Shown here one piece after another: positions 25,668 to 34,369 of a stretch of DNA of 64,000 nt; the stretch's first letter is position 1; each line of letters begins with the position of its first letter. The notes beneath the pieces were generated by a model. It worked only from the letters and a program-made list of their open reading frames with translations, was not told the origin of the DNA and searched no databases. Origin of the DNA: Rubrivivax sp. (GTDB lineage: Bacteria; Pseudomonadota; Gammaproteobacteria; Burkholderiales; Burkholderiaceae_C); the NCBI GenBank assembly GCA_027491255.1, contig JAIXWM010000107.1:1-64000 (forward strand). Direction: 5' to 3'. The position numbers were made by a program, and so were the translations under genes.

Positions 25668-26133
25668 GGATCACCCCGCTGACTTCGGCCGAGGCAAGCA
25701 GGAATCCCTGACGGATTCGTGCCGCGACAGACCACTCTTCAGCTTATGTCAGCCCACCTGCAACGTCAATCGGCACGGCGGGCAAGCGCCCGGGGCCGAC
25801 GAGCCAACGACGCCGACCCGCCTCGGCCCGCAGTTGCCGCCGCGCAAGGGCGCACAGGCGCCTGCGTCATCGCCCGCACACCGTCGGTCCATGCTGCCAC
25901 CGGCGCGAGGAAGACGCAACGGTCGATGGGTCCAAGACGTCACTGCGAGTAGCGTGCGTGCTGTCACGGCACAGCGGCGATGAACGGCCGCGACATTGGC
26001 GATCCGCGCATGGCAATTGGTGATTTCCACGACGACGAATCCCATGGGGGACGCCGTTCAGCGCTGGTACGCCGCCTGGCGTGGGGGCAGAATGAAATCG
26101 CTGTCCGGGCCCCAAACCACCGCGAGCTCCCGC
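25668..26133. other. Divergent intergenic region
   Basis: These 466 nt separate the dehydrogenase and M20 genes. They contain no convincing gene, RNA or long inverted repeat. Part may be the 5' end of the M20 gene if ATG 26092, which has GGGGGCAGA just upstream, is the true start. Promoters for both genes must lie here, but no clear -35/-10 pair was recognised. Confidence 0.4.
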
Positions 26134-27525
26134 ATGTCACGACAACAAGCCATCGACCAGATCACACACCATTTCGACAACGGCGACTTCATGCGCGACC
26201 TCGCACGTCGGGTGGCCATCAAGACCGAGAGCCAGATCCCGGAGTCGCACCCCAACCTGCGCAGCTACCTGACCGACGAGATCGGGCCTGCCTTCCAGGC
26301 CATGGGCTATTCGATCGAGATCCTGGACAACCCCTCGGGCGTGGCGGCCCCTTTCCTGGTCGCGCGGCGCATCGAGGGCGATGGCCTGCCCACGGTGCTG
26401 AGCTACGGCCACGGTGACGTCATCCGCGGGCTGGAGCCGCAGTGGCAGTCAGGGTTGAGCCCCTGGACGCTGACCCAGATCGGCAATCGCTTCTACGGCC
26501 GCGGGACCGCGGACAACAAGGGCCAGCACTCGATCAACATGGCGGCGCTGCGCACGGTGCTGCAGACGCGGGGCAGGCTGGGCTTCAACTCCATCTTCAT
26601 GATCGACACCTGCGAGGAGATCGGCTCGCCCGGCCTGCACGATTTCGCGCGCCTGCACCGCGATCTGCTCAAGGCCGACATCCTGATCGGCTCCGACGGA
26701 CCGCGCCTGGCGCCCGACATGCCCACGCTGTTCATGGGCACCCGGGGGGCGCTGAACTTCGACCTCGTGCTGGAGATGCGGGCCGGGGGCCATCACTCGG
26801 GCAACTGGGGCGGCTTGCTCGCCAACCCCGGCGTCATCCTGTGCCATGCCATTGCAAGCATCATCGGCGCCGACGGCCATGTCCACGCCCGCGAGATCCT
26901 GCCCGACCAGATTCCTGACTCCGTCCGGCGGGCCCTGTCCGATGTGGTGGTCGACCCCGGCCCCGATGGCCCGGAGATCAACCAGTGGTGGGGTGAGCAC
27001 GGCATGACGACCGCGGAGAAGGTCTTCGGCTGGAACACGTTCGAAGTGCTGGCGATGACGACGGGCAATCCCGAAAGGCCGGTCAATGCCGTGCCCCCGC
27101 GCGCCAAGGCGCATTGCCAGATCCGTTTCACGGTGGACAAGGACCCGCTCACCTTCCTGCCGGCCCTGCAGCGATTCCTGGATGCCCAGGGCTTCGGCAT
27201 GGTCAAGGTGGTCGGGCCCAGCCACGAGATCATGAATGCCACTCGGCTGGACCCGGACCATCCGGCGGTGCAGTGGGCCAGGCAGTCGATCACGCACACC
27301 CTCGGGCGCAAGCCGGCGGTGGTGCCCAATCTGGGCGGGTCGCTGCCCAACGATGTGTTCACCGACATCATCGGCGTGCCGACGATCTGGGTGCCGCACT
27401 CCTACGCCAGCTGCTCGCAGCATGCGCCCAACGAGCACGTGCTCGACTACATCATCCGTGAGGGCCTGCAGATGATGACCGGGCTGTTCTGGGACATGGG
27501 AGAGCGTTCGCCGGCCCTGCATTGA
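26134..27525 (+). CDS. M20-family metallohydrolase
   Basis: This hydrolase of 463 residues has the full M20 dinuclear zinc set: YGHGDVIRG (His, Asp), GRGTADNKGQ (bridging Asp), TCEEIGSPG (base and ligand Glu), IGSDGP (Asp) and the C-terminal His in SQHAPNEH. It also has a dimerisation domain insert around the middle. Relatives are carboxypeptidases, acetylornithine deacetylases or N-carbamoyl-amino acid and succinyl-diaminopimelate hydrolases. It is cytoplasmic. ATG 26134 gives the family N-terminus (MSRQQAIDQITHHFD); ATG 26092 has the better ribosome site and would add 14 residues. It probably belongs to amide or peptide catabolism with the downstream transporter locus. Confidence 0.88.
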   Translation: MSRQQAIDQITHHFDNGDFMRDLARRVAIKTESQIPESHPNLRSYLTDEIGPAFQAMGYSIEILDNPSGVAAPFLVARRIEGDGLPTVLSYGHGDVIRGLEPQWQSGLSPWTLTQIGNRFYGRGTADNKGQHSINMAALRTVLQTRGRLGFNSIFMIDTCEEIGSPGLHDFARLHRDLLKADILIGSDGPRLAPDMPTLFMGTRGALNFDLVLEMRAGGHHSGNWGGLLANPGVILCHAIASIIGADGHVHAREILPDQIPDSVRRALSDVVVDPGPDGPEINQWWGEHGMTTAEKVFGWNTFEVLAMTTGNPERPVNAVPPRAKAHCQIRFTVDKDPLTFLPALQRFLDAQGFGMVKVVGPSHEIMNATRLDPDHPAVQWARQSITHTLGRKPAVVPNLGGSLPNDVFTDIIGVPTIWVPHSYASCSQHAPNEHVLDYIIREGLQMMTGLFWDMGERSPALH

Positions 27526-27574
27526 CGCCGCCCGCGGCGGACGGCGCCGTCGGCCCGGGCAGGGGCCGGCGGCA

Positions 27575-28573
27575 TCAGCCCACCGAGACGATCACCTTGC
27601 CGATCACGCCTTTGGTTTCCACGGCCTCGTGGGCGTCGGCGATGCGCTCCAGCGGGAACACCGCGCCAATGGCGTGCTCGAGCCGGCCCTCGGAGCACCA
27701 GCGGTCGAGGTCGGCGATGGCGGCGGCGCGGGCCGCCGGGGGCAGGTTGAAGCCCTGCACCAGGCGCAGGTTCACCCCCTTGTAGGCGAGCGGGTAGTAG
27801 GGAAAGACAGGCTCGGGCACTGCGGTGCTGGAGTAGCTTGCGATGTGCCCGTTGGCCTTGATCAGCGGCACATCCTGCGCGAGGTTGGCGCCGAGGTCCA
27901 CCTCGATGATGCGATCCACCCCCTGGCCGCCTGACCAGGCCAGCACCCGCCGCACCACGTCCTCGGTGCGGTAGTTGACGACCTCGTCGGCGCCGGCCTG
28001 CAGGGCATGTGCGGCCTTGGCCTCGGAGCTGACGGTGGCGATGACCCGGGCACCCCCGAGCTTGGCGAACTGGATGGCGTAGTGGGCGACGCTGCCGGCG
28101 CCGCCCTGCACCAGCACCGTCAGGCCCTCCACCGAACCCTCGGAGAAGACCGCCCGGTGCGCCGTGCACGCCGGCACGCCGAAGCAGGCCCCCTGCAGGG
28201 CTGTGGTGCCCGCCGGCAGGTCGATCGCCTGATGCTGGGGCAGGGCGCAGAGCTCGGCAGCCGTTCCCATGGCGCGGGAGGCGTCGTACAGCGCCGTGGC
28301 GTTGTAGAGCCAGACGCGGCGGTGCAGACGCGCGCGGTCCACGCCGTCGCCCACCGCAACGATGACACCGGCACCGTCGGAGTGCGGGACGATGCGGTGA
28401 AAAGGCATCGTGCCGCCCCGCCAACCGGCGCGCATCTTGGTGTCCGACGGGTTGACGCCGGAGGCCTCGATGCGCACCAGCACCTCCCCGGCCTGGGGGA
28501 CGGGGTCCTCCTGCTCCTCGATGCGAAGCACCTCCCGCGCGGGGCCCGTACGCTGGTAGCAAGCGGCTTTCAT
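27575..28573 (-). CDS. NADPH:quinone oxidoreductase-like MDR-family enzyme
   Basis: This 332-residue medium-chain dehydrogenase/reductase lacks the zinc-site cysteines. It shows GVNPSDTKMRAGW, the cofactor motif VQGGAGSVAHYAIQFAKLGGA near 153 and GKVIVSVG at the C-terminus. Zinc-free members reduce quinones or activated alkenes with NADPH. It is transcribed divergently from the peptide-type receptor gene, 98 nt apart. Nothing in its sequence ties it to that operon. Confidence 0.88.
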   Translation of the reverse strand: MKAACYQRTGPAREVLRIEEQEDPVPQAGEVLVRIEASGVNPSDTKMRAGWRGGTMPFHRIVPHSDGAGVIVAVGDGVDRARLHRRVWLYNATALYDASRAMGTAAELCALPQHQAIDLPAGTTALQGACFGVPACTAHRAVFSEGSVEGLTVLVQGGAGSVAHYAIQFAKLGGARVIATVSSEAKAAHALQAGADEVVNYRTEDVVRRVLAWSGGQGVDRIIEVDLGANLAQDVPLIKANGHIASYSSTAVPEPVFPYYPLAYKGVNLRLVQGFNLPPAARAAAIADLDRWCSEGRLEHAIGAVFPLERIADAHEAVETKGVIGKVIVSVG

Positions 28574-28671
28574 ATCCGGGAAATCGCCATGCCCGCCTTA
28601 GATGCCTCATCCATAGAATCAGACAGCTTCCTGTGTAAGTCAACCAACCCATTGGATCGGGGGAAATCGTG

Positions 28672-30354
28672 ATGCTCCGTGATTCTCGCCGCAATGCCGT
28701 GCTCGCCGCCTCGTTGGTGGCCGCCTCAGCCTTGCTGTCGCCTCTGGCCGCCCAGGCGCAGGCCGCGGGCGACAAGATCCGCAAGATCGTCCTCATCACC
28801 TGGCCACAAGGCGCCAACCCGCAGGCCCACCAGGCGTCGCAGTTCGTCGCCCAGGCCTGGCGCCAATTGGGGTTGGATGTCGAGGTCCGCGCCATGCCCT
28901 GGCCGCAGCACATCCAGGTGGTGTGGAACGAGCGCGAGAAGTGGGACACCACGATGTGGCGCATGGTCGGCCGCCCCGAGCGCAGCGACCCGGACGAGGT
29001 GGTCTTCAACAACTACCACTCGTCCACGGCCGCCACGGGCTTCAACTTCGTCGGCTACCTCAACCCGGAATACGACAAGGTCGCCGTCGAGCAGCGGCAG
29101 ACTCCGGATGCCCAGAAGCGCAAATCGCTGGTCGTCCAGGCACAGCGCCTGCTGGACCGCGATCAGCCGCAGATGTTCCTGGTTCATCCCGCCGCAATGA
29201 AGGCCTTCAACAAGGATGTCTGGGCCGAGGATTCGATCGTCAACCAAAGCGGCATCGGCATCCGCAACTTCTGGACCTTCGTGCGGGCCACCCCCAAGGG
29301 CGCGCAGAAGCAGATGGTGCTGAACTCGGCCGAGCCTGTCGTGGCGGTGAGCCCGATGTACATCGCCGGCGCGGCGAGTTCCTGGGTCACCGAACTCGTC
29401 TGGGACCGCATCGCCCGGGTCGGCCCCGACGGCCTGCCCCAGCCCTGGGCCGCCGAGCGCATCGACTGGGTCAACGCCACCACCGTGGACGTCACCATGC
29501 GTGCCGGCATGAACTGGCATGACGGCAAGCCCGTGACGATCGAGGACGTCATCTACTCCTTCGAGGCGCCAGCCACGGGCAACAAGGTGCCCATGTACCG
29601 CTCGGCCGTGGGCGACATCGTCAAGGTGGAGAAGACCGGCGACCGCAAGGCGCGCTTCACGCTGAAGGCCCCCAACGCCGCTTTCGTGACGGCGTCGCTG
29701 GCCAAGATCAACCTGATTCCCAAGCACGTCTGGGAACCGATCATGAAGGACCTGGCGAACCGGCCGGAGAACGCGGAGTCGCTGCCGAACCCGCCGGCGA
29801 TCGGGTCGGGCCCTTTCAAGATGGTGCGCAACCGCGGGCAGGAGGAGATCGTCCTCGATCGATTCGACGGCCACTTCTCGGCCCCGAAGATGGACCGCTG
29901 GGTGCTGCGCATCGTCCCCAACCCCGAGGCCACGCTCGGGATGTTCCGGCGCAACGAGATCAACTTCCTGGCGGATTACGGCGGCGCGCCTGACGTGCTG
30001 GAGAAGCTGGCCAAGGATGCGCCGCAGATCGCCCTGAGGACGGAGGTCGACATCGGCTTCGAGTACGTCGCCTTCAACCTGCGGCGGGCGCCCTTCAATG
30101 ACGTGAACTTCCGCCGCGCGCTGTCGATGGCGGTGGACCGCAACATGATGGTCCAGACGGCCTGGAACGGCTACGCAGCGCCGTCCAATTCGCATGTCTC
30201 GCCGGCCCTGGGGTACTGGCACGACCCTGACGTCATGAAGATCAAGACGGGTCTGCCGGTGGCCAGGGAAATGCTGGAGAAGGCCGGATACCGCCTGGTG
30301 GGCGGCAAGCTCTCCTACCCGGCCGGCGTGAAGGAAACCCTGCCGCCCAACTGA
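28672..30354 (+). CDS. SBP_bac_5 (DppA/OppA-family) receptor with circularly permuted domain order
   Basis: This secreted protein of 560 residues has a leader at 1-31 ending AAQAQA. Normal DppA order is the N-lobe (WHDGxPxTAxDV, then GPF, then FRxAlxxAvDR), then the last lobe segment with NPEYD and the tail. Here residues 36-205 hold the canonical C-terminal part: ASQFVAQAWRQLGLDVEV, YLNPEYDKV, KRKSLVVQAQRLL, then GIGIRNFWTF. Residues 216-540 hold the canonical start and middle: NWHDGKPVTIEDVIYSF at 281, GSGPFKM at 378, NFRRALSMAVDRNM at 479. The chain ends just after AREMLEKAGYRL, where DppA would continue into the segment now at the front. GGGGGA precedes the ATG. It feeds the permease genes downstream. 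Confidence 0.88.
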   Translation: MLRDSRRNAVLAASLVAASALLSPLAAQAQAAGDKIRKIVLITWPQGANPQAHQASQFVAQAWRQLGLDVEVRAMPWPQHIQVVWNEREKWDTTMWRMVGRPERSDPDEVVFNNYHSSTAATGFNFVGYLNPEYDKVAVEQRQTPDAQKRKSLVVQAQRLLDRDQPQMFLVHPAAMKAFNKDVWAEDSIVNQSGIGIRNFWTFVRATPKGAQKQMVLNSAEPVVAVSPMYIAGAASSWVTELVWDRIARVGPDGLPQPWAAERIDWVNATTVDVTMRAGMNWHDGKPVTIEDVIYSFEAPATGNKVPMYRSAVGDIVKVEKTGDRKARFTLKAPNAAFVTASLAKINLIPKHVWEPIMKDLANRPENAESLPNPPAIGSGPFKMVRNRGQEEIVLDRFDGHFSAPKMDRWVLRIVPNPEATLGMFRRNEINFLADYGGAPDVLEKLAKDAPQIALRTEVDIGFEYVAFNLRRAPFNDVNFRRALSMAVDRNMMVQTAWNGYAAPSNSHVSPALGYWHDPDVMKIKTGLPVAREMLEKAGYRLVGGKLSYPAGVKETLPPN

Positions 30355-30525
30355 GCCCGGCCCTCACAGGGTTGCGGCCTGCTCTTCGGACACCGGTTCG
30401 GGGTTCGAGAGCGGGTCCGAGCCCGGCCGGCCTGACGATGTCCACGGGCCGCCGCGAGTCCTGGCGCTGCGGCATTCCTGTGTCCTGATCCGGCTTCGAT
30501 CGGTCGCGCCGACCACCTCCTGCCC

Positions 30526-31503
30526 ATGCGCTTCATCGCGACGAGACTCCTCCACAGCCTGTTTGTGCTGTGGGCGGTCGTCACGTTGATGTTCCTGATG
30601 TTCCGCCTGATGCCGGGCGACCCGATGGCGGCCTACATCAGCGAAGCGCTGTCCGAGGAGTCCAAGCAGTCCATCCGCGCCCAGTTCGGGCTGGATCGCT
30701 CCTTGCCGCAGCAGTACCTGCTGTATCTGCTGAATCTGCTGCGCGGCGAGCTGGGGATGTCCTTCTTCATGAAGGAACCGGTCTGGGACATCGTCATGGG
30801 AGCGCTGCCCAACACGCTCATCCTGACGCTCAGCGGCCTGGTGATCGCGTACGCGTTCGGGGTCATCGCCGGCGCCTACCTGGCCTGGAAAAGGGGCAGC
30901 GTGACCGAGGGGGTGGTGATCCCTGTCGTGCTGGCCACCCGGGCCGCCCCGGAGTTCTGGGTCGGCATGATCATGCTCGCCCTGTTCGCCTTCCATCTCG
31001 GCTGGTTCCCGTCCGGTGGCGCCGCCAGCCCGGGGGCGATGTACGACAGCGAATGGCAGCGGATCTTCTCCGTCGATTTCCTGAAGCATCTGGCCCTGCC
31101 GGTGCTGACCCTGGCCCTGTATCTGCAGGGCCTGCCGCTGCTGCTGATGCGCTCGACCATGCTGGACGTGCTGCACGAGGAGTACGTCACCATGGCCCGG
31201 ATGAAGGGCCTGACGACGCGGCGCATCGTCCTCAACCACGCCGCACGCAATGCCTTGCTGCCGGTGTCCACCGCCTTCGCCCTCAGCATGGGGCAGCTGG
31301 TCGGTGGCAATGTGGTGGTGGAGATCGTCTTTTCCTGGCCGGGGCTGGGCCGCATCCTGGTGCAGGCGGTCTCGGCCAGCGACTACCCCTTGGCGCAAGG
31401 AGCGTTTCTCCTGGTGGCGGTGGCGCTGATCACGATGAATCTGCTGGCCGATCTGCTCTACGCCCTGCTGGACCCGCGGGTCTCCCATGAACGCCGACAC
31501 TGA
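30526..31503 (+). CDS. Peptide-type ABC transporter permease, DppB-like
   Basis: This 325-residue membrane protein has the DppB start IATRLLHSLFVLWAVVTLMFLMFRLMPGD split over the first helix, GLDRSLPQQYLLYLLNLLRG, and the EAA coupling loop EYVTMARMKGLTTRRIVLNHAARNALLP. About six transmembrane helices are visible. It is 171 nt behind the receptor, with nothing recognisable between them. With DppC-like it forms the channel. The next gene overlaps by 17 nt. Confidence 0.93.
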   Translation: MRFIATRLLHSLFVLWAVVTLMFLMFRLMPGDPMAAYISEALSEESKQSIRAQFGLDRSLPQQYLLYLLNLLRGELGMSFFMKEPVWDIVMGALPNTLILTLSGLVIAYAFGVIAGAYLAWKRGSVTEGVVIPVVLATRAAPEFWVGMIMLALFAFHLGWFPSGGAASPGAMYDSEWQRIFSVDFLKHLALPVLTLALYLQGLPLLLMRSTMLDVLHEEYVTMARMKGLTTRRIVLNHAARNALLPVSTAFALSMGQLVGGNVVVEIVFSWPGLGRILVQAVSASDYPLAQGAFLLVAVALITMNLLADLLYALLDPRVSHERRH

Positions 31504-32371
31504 CCCGTCACGCAGCGCGCTGCAGAAGATCCTGCGCGTGACAGGGCGAGACCCCTATGCGCTGGCCGGCATTGCGATCTACCTGATCTTCGGCTTGACG
31601 GCGCTGTTTGCCGACGTCATCGCCCCCCATGATCCGCTGGAGATCCTGTTCCTGCCCGACGGCAGGGTGGCGAACAATCAATCGCCGGGGGAGACGTTCT
31701 GGCTCGGCACGACCAACATGGGTCGCGACGTGTTCTCCCAACTGGTCTACGGCGCCCGCAGCGCCCTGATGGTCGGCCTGAGCGCAGCCCTGATGGTGGT
31801 CATCGTCGGCACGCTGGTCGGCCTGTTCTCGGGCTATTTCGGCGGGTGGGTCGACTCGACCTTGATGCGCCTGGGCGACATCGCCCTGTCCATCCCATTC
31901 CTGCCCTTCATCATCGTGCTGGCGGCCTTCCTCAAGCCCAACGTCTGGAACGTCGTCATCGGGGTCGCCATCCTGCTGTGGCCCAACACGGGCCGCATCG
32001 TGCGCAGTCAGGTCCTGACGCTGCGCGAGCGCAGTTATGTGGAAGCGGCCAAGGTCAGCGGGGCCAGTCACCTGAGCATCCTGTTCACGCACATCGCACC
32101 GAATGTGCTGCCGATTTCCTTCCTGTACGGGTCCATCGTCGTGGGCTGGGCCATCTTCACCGAGGCCAGCGTGAGCTTCCTCGGGTTCGGCCCGACCGAC
32201 AGCGTCTCCTGGGGCTTCATGCTGCAGGACGCCTTCGTCTCGCAGGCGCTGTCACGCGGCGCCTACTACTGGTTCCTGCCCTCGGGGGCCTGCATCATGC
32301 TGATGGTGTCCGCAGGCTTCTTCATCAGCCGCGGCTACGAGGAACTGCTGTTCCCGAAGCTGAGGGATTGA
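31487..32371 (+). CDS. Peptide-type ABC transporter permease, DppC-like
   Basis: This 294-residue permease has the DppC features WLGTTNMGRDVFSQLVYGAR and the EAA loop RSYVEAAKVSGASHLSILFTHIAPN. The end reads ISRGYEELLFPKLRD. Six helices are predicted by eye. It overlaps the DppB-like gene by 17 nt and lies 7 nt before the first ATPase gene. Confidence 0.93.
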   Translation: MNADTDPSRSALQKILRVTGRDPYALAGIAIYLIFGLTALFADVIAPHDPLEILFLPDGRVANNQSPGETFWLGTTNMGRDVFSQLVYGARSALMVGLSAALMVVIVGTLVGLFSGYFGGWVDSTLMRLGDIALSIPFLPFIIVLAAFLKPNVWNVVIGVAILLWPNTGRIVRSQVLTLRERSYVEAAKVSGASHLSILFTHIAPNVLPISFLYGSIVVGWAIFTEASVSFLGFGPTDSVSWGFMLQDAFVSQALSRGAYYWFLPSGACIMLMVSAGFFISRGYEELLFPKLRD

Positions 32372-32378
32372 TCCGACC

Positions 32379-33377
32379 ATGGAACTCCTTGAGGTTCAGG
32401 ACCTCGCGCTGGATTACCGCAGCCACCGGGGCACGGTGCACGCGCTCGATGGCGTCAGCCTGTCCATGGCCCCGGGCGAGATGCTCGGCCTGGTCGGTGA
32501 ATCGGGATGCGGCAAGACGAGCCTGGCGCGGGCCCTGACGGGGGTGCTGCCCGGCAACGCCCGAATCACGCGCGGCCGGATCCTCTGGCAGGGACGGGAT
32601 CTGCTGACGCTGTCCGACGCCGAGCACCGGCAACTGCGCTGGCGCGAGTTCGCCTTCGTTCCGCAAAGCGCGATGAACGCGCTCAACCCGGTCCAGCGGG
32701 TGTCGACGCAGCTGATGGAAGTGCTGAGGGAGCGCAGCACGCTCAAACCCGCGCAGGCCAGCGAGCGCCTGGGCGAGCTGTTCGACCAGGTGGGCATCGA
32801 CCGCAAGCGCCTGACCGACTATCCCCACCAGTTCTCCGGTGGCATGCGACAGCGCATCTCGATCGCGATGGCGCTGGCCCTGCAGCCGCAGCTGCTGATC
32901 GCCGACGAGCCGGTGACAGCCCTGGACGTCATCGTCCAGCGGCAGATCCTGGACCTGATCGTCGAGCTGCGCCAGCGGCTGGGCCTGTCGATGATCATGG
33001 TGACGCATGACGTCAGCGTGGTCGCCTACGTCTGCGACTCGGTGGTGGTGATGTATGCCGGGCAGGTGGTGGAGCAGGGGCCGGTGGCCGAGGTCCTCGA
33101 CAAGCCGCTGCACCCTTACACGATGGGCTTGACGCGGGCCTTCCCGGACCTGCACCAGGAGATCCACACGCTGCAGCCGATCGAGGGCAGCCCGCCCGAT
33201 CTGCGCTCGCCGCCGGTGGGCTGCCGGTTCGCGCCCCGCTGCCCCTTCGCCACCGATGACTGCCGCCGGCAATCGCCGGGCCTGGTTCCCACCGCCGACG
33301 GCCGCCGCCGGGTGGCCTGCCTGCGTGCGGCCGAGGCCGATGTGCTGCGCACGCAATGGAGCACCGCATCACCTTGA
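32379..33377 (+). CDS. Peptide-type ABC transporter ATPase, DppD-like
   Basis: This 332-residue ATPase has Walker A GESGCGKTS, signature FSGGMRQRI and Walker B LLIADEPVTALD. The C-terminal OppD/DppD extension has the cysteines of CRFAPRCPFATDDC, which in this family bind a [4Fe-4S] cluster. It energises import together with the DppF-like protein. Its 3' end overlaps the next gene by 22 nt. Confidence 0.93.
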   Translation: MELLEVQDLALDYRSHRGTVHALDGVSLSMAPGEMLGLVGESGCGKTSLARALTGVLPGNARITRGRILWQGRDLLTLSDAEHRQLRWREFAFVPQSAMNALNPVQRVSTQLMEVLRERSTLKPAQASERLGELFDQVGIDRKRLTDYPHQFSGGMRQRISIAMALALQPQLLIADEPVTALDVIVQRQILDLIVELRQRLGLSMIMVTHDVSVVAYVCDSVVVMYAGQVVEQGPVAEVLDKPLHPYTMGLTRAFPDLHQEIHTLQPIEGSPPDLRSPPVGCRFAPRCPFATDDCRRQSPGLVPTADGRRRVACLRAAEADVLRTQWSTASP

Positions 33378-34357
33378 GCTCACCACGCCCGCTGGTCGAA
33401 GCCATCGACCTCTGCAAGCGATTCGACGCGCCGCGCAGCCTGCGCGACTGGCTGCAGGGTCGGCGTCCGCGCGTGTCGGCGGCCGACGGCCTGAACCTGC
33501 GGATCGCACGCGGGGAGTCAGTGGGCCTGCTGGGCGAGTCCGGCTGCGGCAAGACCACCGTGGGCCGGCTGCTGCTCGACCTGATCAAGCCGACGTCGGG
33601 CCAGCTGCGCTTCGACGGCATGGACTTCGCCCGATTCACGGCGGCCGACCGGCTGCAGTTTCGCCGGCGCGCCCAGTTCGTCTTCCAGAATCCCTTCGAT
33701 GCCCTGAACCCGCGCTTCACGCTGAAGCGTTCCCTGATGGAGCCCCTGCGGCACGCGCGGATTGCGCCCGAGGAGCATGCCGAGCGCCTGCGCCTGGCCT
33801 TGCAGCGCGCCCAGCTCAGCCGTCTGACCCACCTGGAGAACACCTACTCGCACGAGCTCTCCGGCGGGCAGTTGCAGCGCGTGGCGCTGGCGCGCGCGCT
33901 GATCCTCTCGCCCGAGTTCATCGTCGCCGACGAGCCGGTGTCGATGCTCGATGTGAGCGTGCGTGCGGGCATCCTGAATGTCCTGCGCGAGGTCCAGGCC
34001 GAGCTGGGCCTGTCCGCGCTGTACATCTCGCACGACCTCACGCTGGTGCGCTACCTGTGCCAGCGCACCATCGTCATGTACCTGGGGGTGTTCGTCGAAG
34101 AGGGGCCGACGGCCGAGCTGATCCGCCAGCCCTTGCATCCCTATACCCGGGCGCTGCTCCAGGCGGTGCCTTCCACGCGCGTGAACCAGTCGCGGGCCGT
34201 CATCCCCATCCTGGGTGGCGTGCCGGATGCCCTGAATCCCCCCAGCGGATGCCGCTTCCGCGATCGCTGCCCCCAGGCCGATGCCCGCTGCGCCAGCGAA
34301 GTCCCTGCGCTGCGCGACGTGGGCGCCGGTCGGCGCGTGGCCTGCCACCAAGTCTGA
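33356..34357 (+). CDS. Peptide-type ABC transporter ATPase, DppF-like
   Basis: This 333-residue ATPase has Walker A GESGCGKTT, signature LSGGQLQRV and Walker B FIVADEPVSMLD. The oligopeptide C-terminal domain has CRFRDRCPQADARC. A short stretch before the core, RFDAPRSLRDWLQGRRPR, is typical of DppF/OppF. It forms the second half of the ATPase dimer, 12 nt before the M28-like gene. Confidence 0.93.
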   Translation: MEHRITLSSPRPLVEAIDLCKRFDAPRSLRDWLQGRRPRVSAADGLNLRIARGESVGLLGESGCGKTTVGRLLLDLIKPTSGQLRFDGMDFARFTAADRLQFRRRAQFVFQNPFDALNPRFTLKRSLMEPLRHARIAPEEHAERLRLALQRAQLSRLTHLENTYSHELSGGQLQRVALARALILSPEFIVADEPVSMLDVSVRAGILNVLREVQAELGLSALYISHDLTLVRYLCQRTIVMYLGVFVEEGPTAELIRQPLHPYTRALLQAVPSTRVNQSRAVIPILGGVPDALNPPSGCRFRDRCPQADARCASEVPALRDVGAGRRVACHQV

Positions 34358-34369
34358 AAGACCCCGTCC

